A DNA stretch of 60,472 nucleotides, from assembly GCA_021775555.1 (NCBI GenBank), contig JAJFHP010000069.1, positions 1 through 60,472 of the forward strand, given 5' to 3'. Made by a program: the position numbers and the translations under genes. This document shows, one piece after another, positions 1 through 9,500 of the stretch; position 1 is the first letter of the stretch; every line of letters begins with the position of its first letter. Below the pieces are notes generated by a model. It worked only from the letters and a program-made list of their open reading frames with translations, searched no databases and was not told the DNA's origin. The DNA comes from Hyphomicrobiales bacterium (lineage in GTDB: Bacteria > Pseudomonadota > Alphaproteobacteria > Rhizobiales > Methyloligellaceae).

Positions 1-495
1 GAGGACGATGAGAGCGAGGAATCCGAGGCCCTTAATCGCCAAATCCTGGAGTTGGCGCTGTCGCTGGCCCACAGCGAAAAAAGCGAGTTACACGTGTGTC
101 ACGCCTGGTATCCGCCCTATGAAAACATGATGAAAAACAGAACCGGAATGGAAGATGAGGAGGTGGAGGCCTACGTTGAAGAGGTGCATGCTCATCATCA
201 ACAATGGTTGAACCGGTTGATGGGTTTGGCGAAAAAATGGACCAGGGAAGAGATCTACGATTCCGTCCAACCAAATACGCATCTCTCCAAGGGCGATGCT
301 CGCAACGTCATTCCTGAACTTGCCCGGGAGCTTCATGCTGATCTCGTTGTGATGGGTACGGTGGCGCGGACAGGAATTTCAGGACTACTTATCGGAAACA
401 CGGCCGAAAGCATTCTTGATCAACTCGACTGTTCAGTGCTGGCCGTAAAACCGCAAGGATTCATCAGCCCGGTTGCGCTGGAACGCGTGAGTTGA
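1..495 (+). CDS. Universal stress protein (UspE-like), 5'-truncated by window edge
   Basis: The reading frame is open from base 1, so the true start lies outside the window. The visible 164 residues are a Usp domain. Near the C-terminus is a run reading GDARNVIPELA, then ADLVVMGTVARTG, then GLLIGNTAESIL and CSVLAVKP, which is the ATP-binding G-2X-G-9X-G-type signature and the closing strand of the fold. The long central helix (EEVEAYVEEVHAHH) and the ending KPxGFxSPV resemble UspE, a tandem Usp protein, so an N-terminal Usp domain probably lies upstream. Expected role is cytoplasmic stress resistance. No partner gene is visible. The family call is firm; the UspE subtype is inferred. Confidence 0.85.
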   Translation, partial: EDDESEESEALNRQILELALSLAHSEKSELHVCHAWYPPYENMMKNRTGMEDEEVEAYVEEVHAHHQQWLNRLMGLAKKWTREEIYDSVQPNTHLSKGDARNVIPELARELHADLVVMGTVARTGISGLLIGNTAESILDQLDCSVLAVKPQGFISPVALERVS

Positions 496-537
496 GCTTA
501 AAACAAACTGTACTGGCCTATCCAATATGTCCGCTAG

Positions 538-675
538 TGGGTCATTAGCAGACGTAAAAACCACTCAGCCTGGAATGTCGACCAGGTGCGAGAAAAGCTT
601 GGTCCATTGGTCGTAGAGACAGCGCGTCATATTTCCCGGGCACTGGGCTTCTCAGCGAGTTATCACGAATCCTGA
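538..675 (+). pseudogene. Remnant of an IclR-family regulator (C-terminal end)
   Basis: A 45-codon open stretch bounded by stops at 535 and 673 has no start codon. It translates to an ending with REKLGPLVVETARHISRALG, which closely resembles the last helix of IclR-type effector domains (typically LGPLVxEAAxxISRALG). Nothing of the DNA-binding domain remains upstream. I read it as the eroded tail of a regulator gene. Because it is short, the assignment rests on one helix pattern. Confidence 0.45.
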
Positions 676-779
676 CCCCATCAGTTTCAGCCAGGCATGA
701 AGAACAGGAGAGCCGAATGGCAGATCGAAGACCTGCACGAAGAAATGACAGAATGGCGACAGTGATCAGGCGGATTTGA

Positions 780-962
780 TTGCACGCCGGTATGGGCTCA
801 GAGGATTTCGCCTACATGCTTCAGCAAAAGCCCGGGTCTTATGTTCTATTGGGTGCTGGCAACTGCCGGGAGAGCCTGCACAACCCCAATTATAATTTCA
901 ATAATGAAGTCTTGCCGCTGGGGGCGAGCTACCGGGCGGAGTTAGTTAAGGATATGCTTCAA
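780..962 (+). pseudogene. Remnant of an M20 amidohydrolase (hippurate hydrolase-like C-terminus)
   Basis: The frame opens directly after a TGA at 777. It reads GMGSEDFAYMLQ, then PGSYVLLGAG, then LHNPNYNFNNEVLPLGASY. This matches the C-terminal catalytic lobe of M20D amidohydrolases, where GxEDFAYM carries a metal-binding Glu and LHxPxYxFND the final metal His region. Homology appears to stop near 962, after which the frame runs on as unrelated residues to 1043. Only about 60 of some 390 family residues are present, so this is a dead fragment. It sits beside the IclR remnant, a pairing common in intact amidohydrolase loci. Confidence 0.7.
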
Positions 963-1120
963 TTTAGGACGTTTTTTGTCCTGATTTTTAGCACTAGGGT
1001 GTCCGTTATTTGGGGTAAAGCGGATATACTCTGTAGCGGCTGAATCTGGTCGCAGAACGTAGATCACTACACAAAGTAATTTCAAACCGGTTTCTCTGAT
1101 CTATAACGCGATCAACCTGG

Positions 1121-1981
1121 ATGTTTGAAGTGGGCTCACAGCAGGACAAACATTCACATCAAGGTGCTGAACAGCCGATACCTGTGTTGAGGCAGCTGTT
1201 GCGCATTCTGTCGCCGCGAAGATCAGATGGGCAGCCGGGCTACCCATTCCCGTCCTGGAAGCGCAATCCCGCTTCGATGCTGCGTGACAAGGGCCTTGTC
1301 GCATTCCTGCGCCGTATCAGGTTGATGAACATGCTGCGGCTGCATTATGCGCTTTGGGACAGCCGGTTCGAGCCTCTTGAAACGGTTCCAACAAGCGGAT
1401 TACTGCACAAGGAGGACCTGTCGCCTGATGATGCCTCTAACTTGGGGCAGGCGAGCGAATATGCACCTTCACCGCGCCTGGTCGTGCAGTGGCTTGTTGA
1501 TGGACTCAATGTAGATTTGTCCCGATTTACCTTTATGGATTTTGGATCGGGGAGGGGCCGTGTGTTGCTGGCGGCTGCCGAAAGGCCGTTAAAGGCCGTG
1601 CGCGGAATTGAATTTTCAGGGCAATTGAATCAGGAAGCTGTACTCAATATTTCAAACTACCCGGTTGATCGGCTGGTGTGCGCCGATGTGCAATCTGTCT
1701 GTGAGGATGCGCTGGATTACCCTCTGCCGGAAGGAGATTGTATTCTCTATTTTTACAATCCGTTCGGGGCGGATCTCATGGATAAAGTGGTCCGCCGGGC
1801 CGTGGATACAGCCCAGGCGCGTCACACCCGCATCATCGTGATCTACTATAATCCTGTACATCACAATGCGTTATCAGGCGAGACCAGGCTCAAGCCCAGG
1901 CGGCTATCATTAATATCGCGGCTTAAACTGGGTCTTTTCAGCCCTTATCCAATCCGGGTTTACGAGATGGTTCGCGGCTGA
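1121..1981 (+). CDS. Class I SAM-dependent methyltransferase-like protein
   Basis: The protein has 286 residues. About 100 N-terminal residues of unclear fold precede a Rossmann-type methyltransferase core. Motif I is FMDFGSGRGRVLL (about residue 137), followed by an acidic strand-2 end (VRGIEFS) and a motif-IV-like LYFYNPFG, whose NPF resembles the NPPY/NPF of several methyltransferases. The substrate is not predictable. The ATG at 1121 has no strong ribosome site; an ATG further inside (MLRDKG) is a possible alternative. It is first in the accessory block and is followed 94 bases later by the DUF3095 gene on the same strand. Confidence 0.7.
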   Translation: MFEVGSQQDKHSHQGAEQPIPVLRQLLRILSPRRSDGQPGYPFPSWKRNPASMLRDKGLVAFLRRIRLMNMLRLHYALWDSRFEPLETVPTSGLLHKEDLSPDDASNLGQASEYAPSPRLVVQWLVDGLNVDLSRFTFMDFGSGRGRVLLAAAERPLKAVRGIEFSGQLNQEAVLNISNYPVDRLVCADVQSVCEDALDYPLPEGDCILYFYNPFGADLMDKVVRRAVDTAQARHTRIIVIYYNPVHHNALSGETRLKPRRLSLISRLKLGLFSPYPIRVYEMVRG

Positions 1982-2075
1982 TGGATTTCTGGGCTGCCGT
2001 CACTTGCAATCCTGATATGAACATAATGATCCTTCAGACATATCAAGGAGCTTTCCTTTCTGAGTAAATCTTGAG

Positions 2076-3278
2076 ATGCCTGAAATTTCGGACGACTTCT
2101 TCAAGAATCTGTCAGCATTTACCGAGTTTTCCAGCGTAACCGATCTCTCACTTTACCGCCTGCTACCTGATGATTGGTTGATTGTTCTGGCCGACATCAC
2201 CTCTTCCACCAAGGCAATTGAAGAAGGGCGATACAAGGACGTCAACATGATGGGGGCTGCTTGCATCACTGCCGTCATCCGAGCCTTGCCGTATAACAAA
2301 ATCCCTTATGTATTTGGCGGCGATGGAGCGACCCTTGCCATTCCCGGCTCTGCCAGGGATATCGTCGCACGAACACTCGGAGCTACGCGCAGACTTGCCA
2401 AAACGCAATTCAATCTGGATTTGCGCGTAGGCTTGGTGCCGATCAGCGACGTTCGCGATGCAGGCGCGGATGTTCTGGTGGCAAAATTTCAACTCAGCCG
2501 CGGAAATTATATTGCCATGCTGACGGGCGGCGGTGTCCAGCTGGTGGACACGATGATCAAGTCGGCAGAAGGACGTAAAAAGTATCAAATCCCGGTTCCC
2601 GAGGATGATGTAGCGCCGGACATGGAGGGGCTGTCATGCAGGTGGGAACCTTTGAAATCATGCCGTGGCACGATGTTGAGTATGCTGGTCTATGCCACAG
2701 GCAAGACGAATTCCGAAAATATCGCGATTTATCGTGAGGTGATTGACGGTGTGGCCCGGATATTCAAATCGGATCCAACAGTTGCCAGCCCGGTCAGCAC
2801 CGGGAACATGATTTTCAAATGGCCGCCTCCAGGGATTCAAAATGAAATCAAGCTGTTTGCTGATTCATCAAATCGCCGCCGCAAATGGTTCCGGATGTAT
2901 TTTACCAGCCTGGTGCAGTTCATTCTGGAAAAGTTTGATCTGTCCGCCGGAGGGTATGATGCGCCGGTCTACCGGGCAGAACTGCGCGCCAATTCCGATT
3001 TCAGACGCTTCGACGATATGTTGCGCATGATCCTCGATTGCTCGACCGGGAATGCCAAGGCTATCGAGGCGCACTTTCAGGACCTGCGCGCCCGAGACAA
3101 GATTGCTTATGGGCTTCATTACTCCAATCAGGCCTTGATGACTTGCCTGGTATTTTCCTTGGAGCAGGGAGAGCACGTACATTTCGTCGACGGCTCGGAT
3201 GGCGGCTTTACCATGGCGGCTGTTCAGCTCAAGGCGCAACTGCAAGCCGCATCCAAAAAAGCTGGCGCAGAAAACTGA
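2076..3278 (+). CDS. DUF3095 family protein, possible nucleotide-cyclase-like enzyme
   Basis: At 400 residues this is typical for DUF3095. The N-terminal half reads WLIVLADITSSTKAIEEGRY and then VFGGDGATLAIP, followed by RVGLVP. This spacing mimics class III cyclases and GGDEF proteins, in which one Asp after a hydrophobic strand and a second in a GD turn hold the two metals. Both acidic positions are kept here. The C-terminal half (about residues 220-400) is specific to the family and has no motif I recognise. The gene ends 7 bases from the end of a convergent, authentic adenylate cyclase gene, which makes a nucleotide-signalling role plausible. Family call firm; enzymatic activity is inference. 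Confidence 0.8.
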   Translation: MPEISDDFFKNLSAFTEFSSVTDLSLYRLLPDDWLIVLADITSSTKAIEEGRYKDVNMMGAACITAVIRALPYNKIPYVFGGDGATLAIPGSARDIVARTLGATRRLAKTQFNLDLRVGLVPISDVRDAGADVLVAKFQLSRGNYIAMLTGGGVQLVDTMIKSAEGRKKYQIPVPEDDVAPDMEGLSCRWEPLKSCRGTMLSMLVYATGKTNSENIAIYREVIDGVARIFKSDPTVASPVSTGNMIFKWPPPGIQNEIKLFADSSNRRRKWFRMYFTSLVQFILEKFDLSAGGYDAPVYRAELRANSDFRRFDDMLRMILDCSTGNAKAIEAHFQDLRARDKIAYGLHYSNQALMTCLVFSLEQGEHVHFVDGSDGGFTMAAVQLKAQLQAASKKAGAEN

Positions 3279-3285
3279 ATGTGAC

Positions 3286-4605
3286 CTAACCAGCCACGGT
3301 ATAGATTTTAGTTGGCGCTTCACGTCCACGTACGGTCACTTCGCCGGCCTGCTTAAAATCAAATTCAGATCCGCATAACTGTACCGTCTCTTCACCCGCC
3401 AGGATGTAGGAGCCATATTGCTTGTTCAACGGCTCCAACCGGGCTGCAACATTCACCTGGTCGCCATGAACGGTAAAACTCAACCGTTCCTTTGATCCAA
3501 TAGCGCCGACGATAATCTCACCACTATTGACGCCGCATCGTGTCGGTAGTGTTGCGCCATGACAAAAGACGTGAGCCTGGGTGAGTTCACGAATTCCCAG
3601 GGCCGTCTTCATGGCATTGACGGCATGATTGTCGTCACGCGTCACCGCGTTGAAGGTAATCAGCATCGCGTCGCCCTGAAACTGGGTGATGACGCCGCCA
3701 AACTGGTCGATGATTTTGCTGGTCGCCTCGAAATATTGGTTCAACATCTTAGCCAGTTGCTGTGGTGTCAGTTTTTCAGAAACGGTCGAAAACCCCTCCA
3801 TATCTGTGAACAGCACCGTGGCGGTGCGCGATTCCCCATCGCCTGGCTGGACGGCTCTGTCAGATGACGTAATCCGGTCCGCGACCTCGCGGGAGACGAA
3901 GCGGGAGAGATCACTGGCCGCAGTTGCATCGCGCACGGCGCTGTTCAGGATGCGCCGCGCCCGGACTATGGCGACGAACAGAACCATTGTGACCGCGGCG
4001 ATGGATATGATCTTGTCGACCTCCGCCCCGATCAGCACGGCATTGGAAGTGAGATAATCCACATAGTTGCGTGTAATCATCGGGTTGTCAGGATCTGCAA
4101 ACAGGACATACCCGACCATGGAGGCCCATCCGATGATGGCCGTCACACCAGCCCAAAGGATATAGCGGGGCTCGAAACGTAATGTGCGAAGGGCAATAAA
4201 AATAAACACATACATCACCGTTGGCGCCTTCAGATAGAATGATGCCGGCTGTTCATACTGGATGTGGAAACTCCAGATCAGAAACATCAAGAGCCCCATG
4301 TCCATGATCACCGAAGAGATAAGGAGCCATCCGGGTAAATAGTTTTTGTAAGCTGCAACGAGCCGGATAACGGTGAAAACAAAATAGAGTGAGATCGCCC
4401 ATGGCACGGGCTGGAACATGGCCTGCGAGCCGGTTTTGGGAGACAGCGAATAAAGGGCGAAAAATGTTGCCACCAATACGAATTGCACCCAGCCAATCAG
4501 GATTTCACTTTCCTGCTGCTGAAGCGCAATATTTTCCTGAACGCGCCGGGGCAAATGGCCCGTCGTCCGTGCACCGAAAATAAAAGCCCTCAATCCTGCC
4601 AGCAT
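3286..4605 (-). CDS. Membrane-bound class III adenylate/guanylate cyclase
   Basis: The protein has 439 residues. The N-terminal half holds about six membrane segments (for example LIGWVQFVLVATFFALYSL, VPWAISLYFVFTVIRLVAAY, ISIAAVTMVLFVAIV). A linker leads to a C-terminal class III catalytic domain from about residue 260. The first metal Asp is in VLFTDMEGFS and the second in QFQGDAMLITF. The transition-state Asn/Arg pair is in GDQVNVAARLE, preceded by the usual SFTVHGD. All catalytic positions I can recognise are intact, so it should make a cyclic nucleotide at the inner membrane face. A candidate, though doubtful, receiver lies nearby: the protein encoded at 6524-9622 ends in a cyclic-nucleotide-binding domain. 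Confidence 0.92.
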   Translation of the reverse strand: MLAGLRAFIFGARTTGHLPRRVQENIALQQQESEILIGWVQFVLVATFFALYSLSPKTGSQAMFQPVPWAISLYFVFTVIRLVAAYKNYLPGWLLISSVIMDMGLLMFLIWSFHIQYEQPASFYLKAPTVMYVFIFIALRTLRFEPRYILWAGVTAIIGWASMVGYVLFADPDNPMITRNYVDYLTSNAVLIGAEVDKIISIAAVTMVLFVAIVRARRILNSAVRDATAASDLSRFVSREVADRITSSDRAVQPGDGESRTATVLFTDMEGFSTVSEKLTPQQLAKMLNQYFEATSKIIDQFGGVITQFQGDAMLITFNAVTRDDNHAVNAMKTALGIRELTQAHVFCHGATLPTRCGVNSGEIIVGAIGSKERLSFTVHGDQVNVAARLEPLNKQYGSYILAGEETVQLCGSEFDFKQAGEVTVRGREAPTKIYTVAG

Positions 4606-4665
4606 TTTATCATCTCCAAACCAGGTGCCAGGGGTGGATTGTTCTTGCGTGCTTGGTGATGCTTT

Positions 4666-5298
4666 TCACGGTGCACCCGTAGCGCTGCCGTTCCCGGATT
4701 TAGTCAGAGCGAAGGAGAAATGGCCGCTCGGTTCCAGCGTGAGAAATGCGTATTCCCATCCCTCCTGAACACAAAACTCATTGCACGCCTCGATCACGCC
4801 ATATGGCACTGCCCGAACCGGATTCCCGCTGGTAAAATCGTGACCCGCGATAATACCGTTCGGCTTCACTTTTTGTGCCGAAAGCCGCAACTCGTCCCGC
4901 GTTGTCGCGTAGGAGTGATCGGTATCAATATAAACCCAGTCAAAATAATCGGGAGGAAACTCGCCAAGCTTTTCGGTCGAAAGTCCCTGGTTCACCTCGA
5001 TTGCGCCGCTGGCTATTTCATCGCTGAAACGATCTCGAATTTGCTCGAGGCCCAGCTGGTAACGCTCTGAAGCCCAGGCGTCCACTAGGTACAGTTTTTC
5101 CGGTCTGCTTCGATTAAGAATTTGTGTTGTGAAATCTCCGAAGGCCACACCGATCTCCGCAACCACGCCGCCGCTTGGGAGACGGTCGAGCAAATGCATA
5201 CGCGTGGGCAGCACGCGGCAGTTTTGCGTGTGCACCTCGTCGAGCCTGACGGAAGGCGTCATTTCCTTCAGCGCCCGGCGCTCTTGCATTGATGACAT
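4666..5298 (-). CDS. Class I SAM-dependent methyltransferase (Methyltransf_24 type)
   Basis: The protein has 210 residues. Motif I is VVAEIGVAFGDFTTQIL (about residue 45), followed by LYLVDAW, the acidic end of strand 2. Then come FDWVYIDTDHSY and GIIAGHDF, a pattern characteristic of the small methyltransferases related to cephalosporin hydroxylase and macrocin O-methyltransferase. In these, the Asp/His residues can bind a metal. Substrate unknown. It starts with ATG at 5298 (MSSMQERR) and lies 60 bases upstream of the adenylate cyclase on the same strand, so the two may be cotranscribed. Confidence 0.85.
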   Translation of the reverse strand: MSSMQERRALKEMTPSVRLDEVHTQNCRVLPTRMHLLDRLPSGGVVAEIGVAFGDFTTQILNRSRPEKLYLVDAWASERYQLGLEQIRDRFSDEIASGAIEVNQGLSTEKLGEFPPDYFDWVYIDTDHSYATTRDELRLSAQKVKPNGIIAGHDFTSGNPVRAVPYGVIEACNEFCVQEGWEYAFLTLEPSGHFSFALTKSGNGSATGAP

Positions 5299-5510
5299 CG
5301 GTTCTCGCCTAACTCTCTCCGAAGGTGGACAATCGACTGGCGCTGGTCAGGGTATAACTCAATATAGGTGGCTGCGAAGCGATTGCAGCATTCCTCATGC
5401 CGATTGGCACAGCTGCATCCAAATAGCCGGAATGCGCGTTGGCTACCATGACAATGTTCTCGACACTGCCAGGCGCCGCAATCGATCCCAACGGGGCGTG
5501 ACCGAAGTTC

Positions 5511-6443
5511 ATGAGAATGGTAATGTGCGCGTTACCATCATTATCAAGATTGACATCAAGCGAGACGCAATTGGAACAGGCACTTGAAACTTGCAGTCTA
5601 CGCCCCCTGGCCCCCAGAGTGGGTATGGAAGTGACCAGTGTCGATCTGTCAAATTTATCCACCGAGGACAGCTATTTTATACTCGACGCCTTTCATAACC
5701 ATTCCGCATTGCTGTTCCGTGATCAGAAGCTCAGCAATGATGACTTTGTCTCGTTCAGCCGAATTTTTGGCGAACTGGACAGGGCGGCGGAGGCGCAACT
5801 GCACAAAGCCGTTCCCGGAATGCCGGAAATTTTCGTAGTGTCCAATATCAGGGATACGGACGGAACGGCCATTGGTAGTCTCGGCGCAGGCGAGGCCGTG
5901 TGGCATTCCGACAATTCAGACCGCGAGAACCCGCCTGACGCTATTCTGCTCTACGCGATGGAAGTTCCGCCCACAGGTGGCGATACATCGGTCTCCGGTA
6001 TGTTTGCTGCACTGGAAGACATGCCCGCTGATTTGCGCCGCAAAATCGAGGGCCGATCCATCAAGCATGATGGCACCTATAATGCGGGCGGTTACGTACG
6101 CAAGGGCGTGGAGGCCAATGACGATCCGCTTACCAGTGTGGGCCGGCTTCACCCGGCAATTTGTCTCCATCCGGCGTCGGGCAAGCCGGTGCTCTACCTG
6201 GGGCGACGCCGCAATGCCTATGTGGACGGATTGAGCCTTGAGGACTCCGAGGCACTTCTCGATGAGTTGTGGGAACACGCCACGAACAGCAAATATACTT
6301 ATGTGCATAAATGGCGCGTTGGTGATCTGCTGATGTGGGACAATCGTTCGACCCTTCACCGGCGTAAAGAATTCAATCCCGAGCACCGCCGGTTGATGCA
6401 CCGCACGCTCATACATGGCAAGACCGCACCTTGTTCGGCTTAG
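5511..6443 (+). CDS. TauD/TfdA-family Fe(II)/2-oxoglutarate dioxygenase
   Basis: The protein has 310 residues. The facial triad is visible: His and Asp in AVWHSDNSD and the distal His in LMHRTLIHG. The Arg that holds 2-oxoglutarate is in the same C-terminal strand region. The N-terminus has the family opening LRPLAPRVGMEVTSVDLS and HSALLFRDQ. Family members hydroxylate small acids such as taurine or 2,4-D; the substrate here cannot be told. The chosen ATG at 5511 gives about 30 residues before the fold begins, and a TTG at 5571 is a possible later start. The 212 bases before the gene contain nothing I can identify. Confidence 0.88.
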   Translation: MRMVMCALPSLSRLTSSETQLEQALETCSLRPLAPRVGMEVTSVDLSNLSTEDSYFILDAFHNHSALLFRDQKLSNDDFVSFSRIFGELDRAAEAQLHKAVPGMPEIFVVSNIRDTDGTAIGSLGAGEAVWHSDNSDRENPPDAILLYAMEVPPTGGDTSVSGMFAALEDMPADLRRKIEGRSIKHDGTYNAGGYVRKGVEANDDPLTSVGRLHPAICLHPASGKPVLYLGRRRNAYVDGLSLEDSEALLDELWEHATNSKYTYVHKWRVGDLLMWDNRSTLHRRKEFNPEHRRLMHRTLIHGKTAPCSA

Positions 6444-6523
6444 TGGATCAACCTTCTATTTGATCCAGCCCCCCGAATAATTGATGATTACGTTTCGGCT
6501 TCACTCACCAAAGAGCAGTGACC

Positions 6524-9500
6524 ATGGAAAACAGCATTTTTCAATTCATCTGGCGCCATAGCAAAAGGCAGCAGATCACGATCATGCTGATGACGTTGGC
6601 GTCTCTTCCGTTCCTGTACCTTGTCCTCGATCTGCCAAAATACATCATCAATGATGCGATCGACGGAAAGACTTTTCCAAAGGAATTATACGGATTTGAA
6701 TTTACCCAGGTTGAATATCTGCTTTTGCTGTGTACCGGTTTGCTGGCGCTGCTCATCATCAACGCGTACTTCTCCATGAGGATCAACACGTATAAAGGCG
6801 TATCCTCGGAACGGCTTGTCCGTCGCCTGAGATACCAGCTCTACGAGAATATCCTGCGCTTTCCACAAAAGCATTTCCAGAAAGTCACGCCCCCGGAACT
6901 CTCCGCGATGATAACTGCGGAAGTCGAGCCCATGGGCGACTTTATCAGCGATTCATTCTCAATGCCGATGGTCCAGGGCGGGACAATGCTGACCATTCTC
7001 TTTTTCATGATTTCCGAGGACCCAATCCTCGGACTGGTCGCAATATCCATGGTTCCGGTCCAGGCCTGGGTCATTCCGAAACTCCAGACCAAGGTCAATT
7101 TGCTCGGGCGGGAACGCGTTATCAGGGCGCGTAAACTTGCCGGTTGGGTCGGTGAGTCCGTGCTCGGCATTGGCGACATTCATACCAATGATACATCCAC
7201 CTACATGCAAGCGAGCATCTCGGAAAAGCTCGGTGGCATTTTTAATATCCGGTATCAGCTGTATCAAAAAAAGTTCTTCATGAAGGCGCTCAACGTCTTC
7301 CTGAGCCAGCTGACCCCATTATTCTTCTATTCGATCGGCGGCATTCTGGTCATTAACGGCAGTCTGTCGCTGGGCGCGCTGGTCGCAGTCCTGGCTGCCT
7401 ACAACCGGTTCACCACGCCGTGGAAGGAACTGCTGAAATATTATCAGCGTCTGAACGACGTGAAAATCAAGTATGAGCAGTTGGTCGAACAGTTTCAGCC
7501 CGACGAGATGCTGGACCTGAAGCAACTCAGTCATCGCCCTGAGACAATTGCACGCCTAAACGATGGCCTGACGCTCAGCAATGTACGCTTCATCGAAGAA
7601 GGAACGAAGGTGCTGGAGGATGTCACGGTTCAAATTGAGCCGGGTGACAATATTGCCATCGTCTCGGAACCGGCAACCCGCGACAAGTTCGCCCATTTGA
7701 TCGCCCGTCTCATTACTCCAACCAGTGGGAATATCTCGGTCGGAAAATCAAATCTTGCAGATCTTCCCGAAGCCGTAACGGGTGCCGCAATTGGTTATGC
7801 GGGACCTGAGTCCTATATTTTCTCTGGCACGATTGATGACAATATTCTTTATGGAACCAGGCACGTTCCCGTTGCAAACGGAGCCGGAATTGATGAGCAG
7901 AGCATAGAGTATGTGGAGGCACTGGCATCAGGCAACAGCTCGCACAGAATTGAGGCGGACTGGATCGACTTCAAGGCCCTTGGTTTAAGCGATGAGGTCG
8001 CGTTGAATGAATGGACGCTCAAGGTCATTCATACCGTTGAGCTTGATGACCTGCTGGCGGCGCGCTCTCTCAGCATGCGGCTGGACGCGGAAAAAAATCC
8101 TGACCTCGCCGGGAGCATGATGAAAGCGCGTCAGCTTATTGCGACCAGGCTTAGTGAAAATCCGGAAAATTCTGAACTGATTCGCCCGTACAAGTTCGAC
8201 CAATATAATGCCAACGCATCGGTCGCAGCCAATCTCGTATATGGAGTGCCGGTGAATGAAGAGTTCGAATTCAAAACCCTTGGCGGCAACCCATATGTTC
8301 GAGCTGTGCTGGATGAGTGTGACCTGACGGACCGGTTCGTGAAGATAGGTTACGAAGTGGCAGAGATGGTGATTGACCTGTTTGGTGATATGACCGCTGA
8401 CCAGCCCTTGTTCGAAAATTTCAGTTTTGTCGATGAGGAAACGCTGCAGGAGTTGAAAACCCTAACTGCAAATGTTGGTCCAGAAGAACTTGAGACTCTG
8501 AAAGAGGAGGACAAAACCCTTCTCGTATCACTCACCTTGCAGCTGATCGTTGACCGCCATCGCTTTGGTTTCATCGACGATGATATTCAGCACCTGATCC
8601 TGGGGGCACGTCGGATCTTTCGCGAGAAACTGCCCGAGGAGAAGCATGCCGAGATTGCTTTTTTTGATCAGGAAGAATTCAATTCGCAATTGAGCAACCG
8701 TAACAACCTGCTGGTGGGGACTATCAATCACACCATCAACAATGCGGAGGAAAGGCTCAACGAAATTACATTTGATGTCCTGAAGGAGATGGGCCTGGTC
8801 GATAAGATGATCCTTCACGCGACAGGTTTTGATGTTGGTGTGGGGGGCTCAAAATTATCTCACGCCGACAAACAGAAAGTTGCCCTTGCCCGAAGCATCA
8901 TCAAGAGACCGGATATTCTCGTAAACAATGATGCCCTGAGCTCCATGGACCGTGAGGCCCAGACGCGCATACGCCAAAATATTTTTGGTCTGCTCCCTGA
9001 GACCACCTTCATCTATTTTTTCAGCGAGATGCCGGAAGGGTCGGAGTTCAAACAAGTCCTTTCCATGCGCGATGGTCGCATCGTTGAGCGGTATATTGAT
9101 GATCGCAAGGAGGTAATGATGTCAGCTGCTGCCGAGTCGGAAGAAGTCGAGGTCGGAGGCGAGGAAGAAGGGGCTTCTTCCGTGATGGTGAATGTGGAAG
9201 CCGCGGCTCTGTCGCATATTCCGCTATTTTCCTCAATCAGCACCAATCACTTGAAACTGCTGGCTTTCAGCAGCAAGCGAATTAATTTTGAACCGGGTCA
9301 GAACCTGATCGACGAGGGTGAGCCAGGTGAATTTGCCTATGTGATCTTGGACGGTGAGGCCGATGTTATTGTCGGTTCCGGCAAAAAAGAAAAGGTCATT
9401 ACACAACGCGGGAAGAACGAACTTATTGGTGAACTTTCACTGCTCACTGAAGCGCTCACCACGGCAACGGTGCGTGCTGTAACCCCGTTGACGGCACTGC

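Noticed and set aside
780-1043. Reading 780-1043 as a complete small gene
   Set aside because: Only the first 61 residues resemble the M20 C-terminus; the frame begins directly after a stop and the rest is unrelated sequence, so it is a remnant.
5309-5662. 117-codon minus-strand frame covering the gap before the TauD-like gene
   Set aside because: It overlaps the start of the dioxygenase, shows no family motif, and its composition looks like antisense reading; the gap itself shows no other signal.
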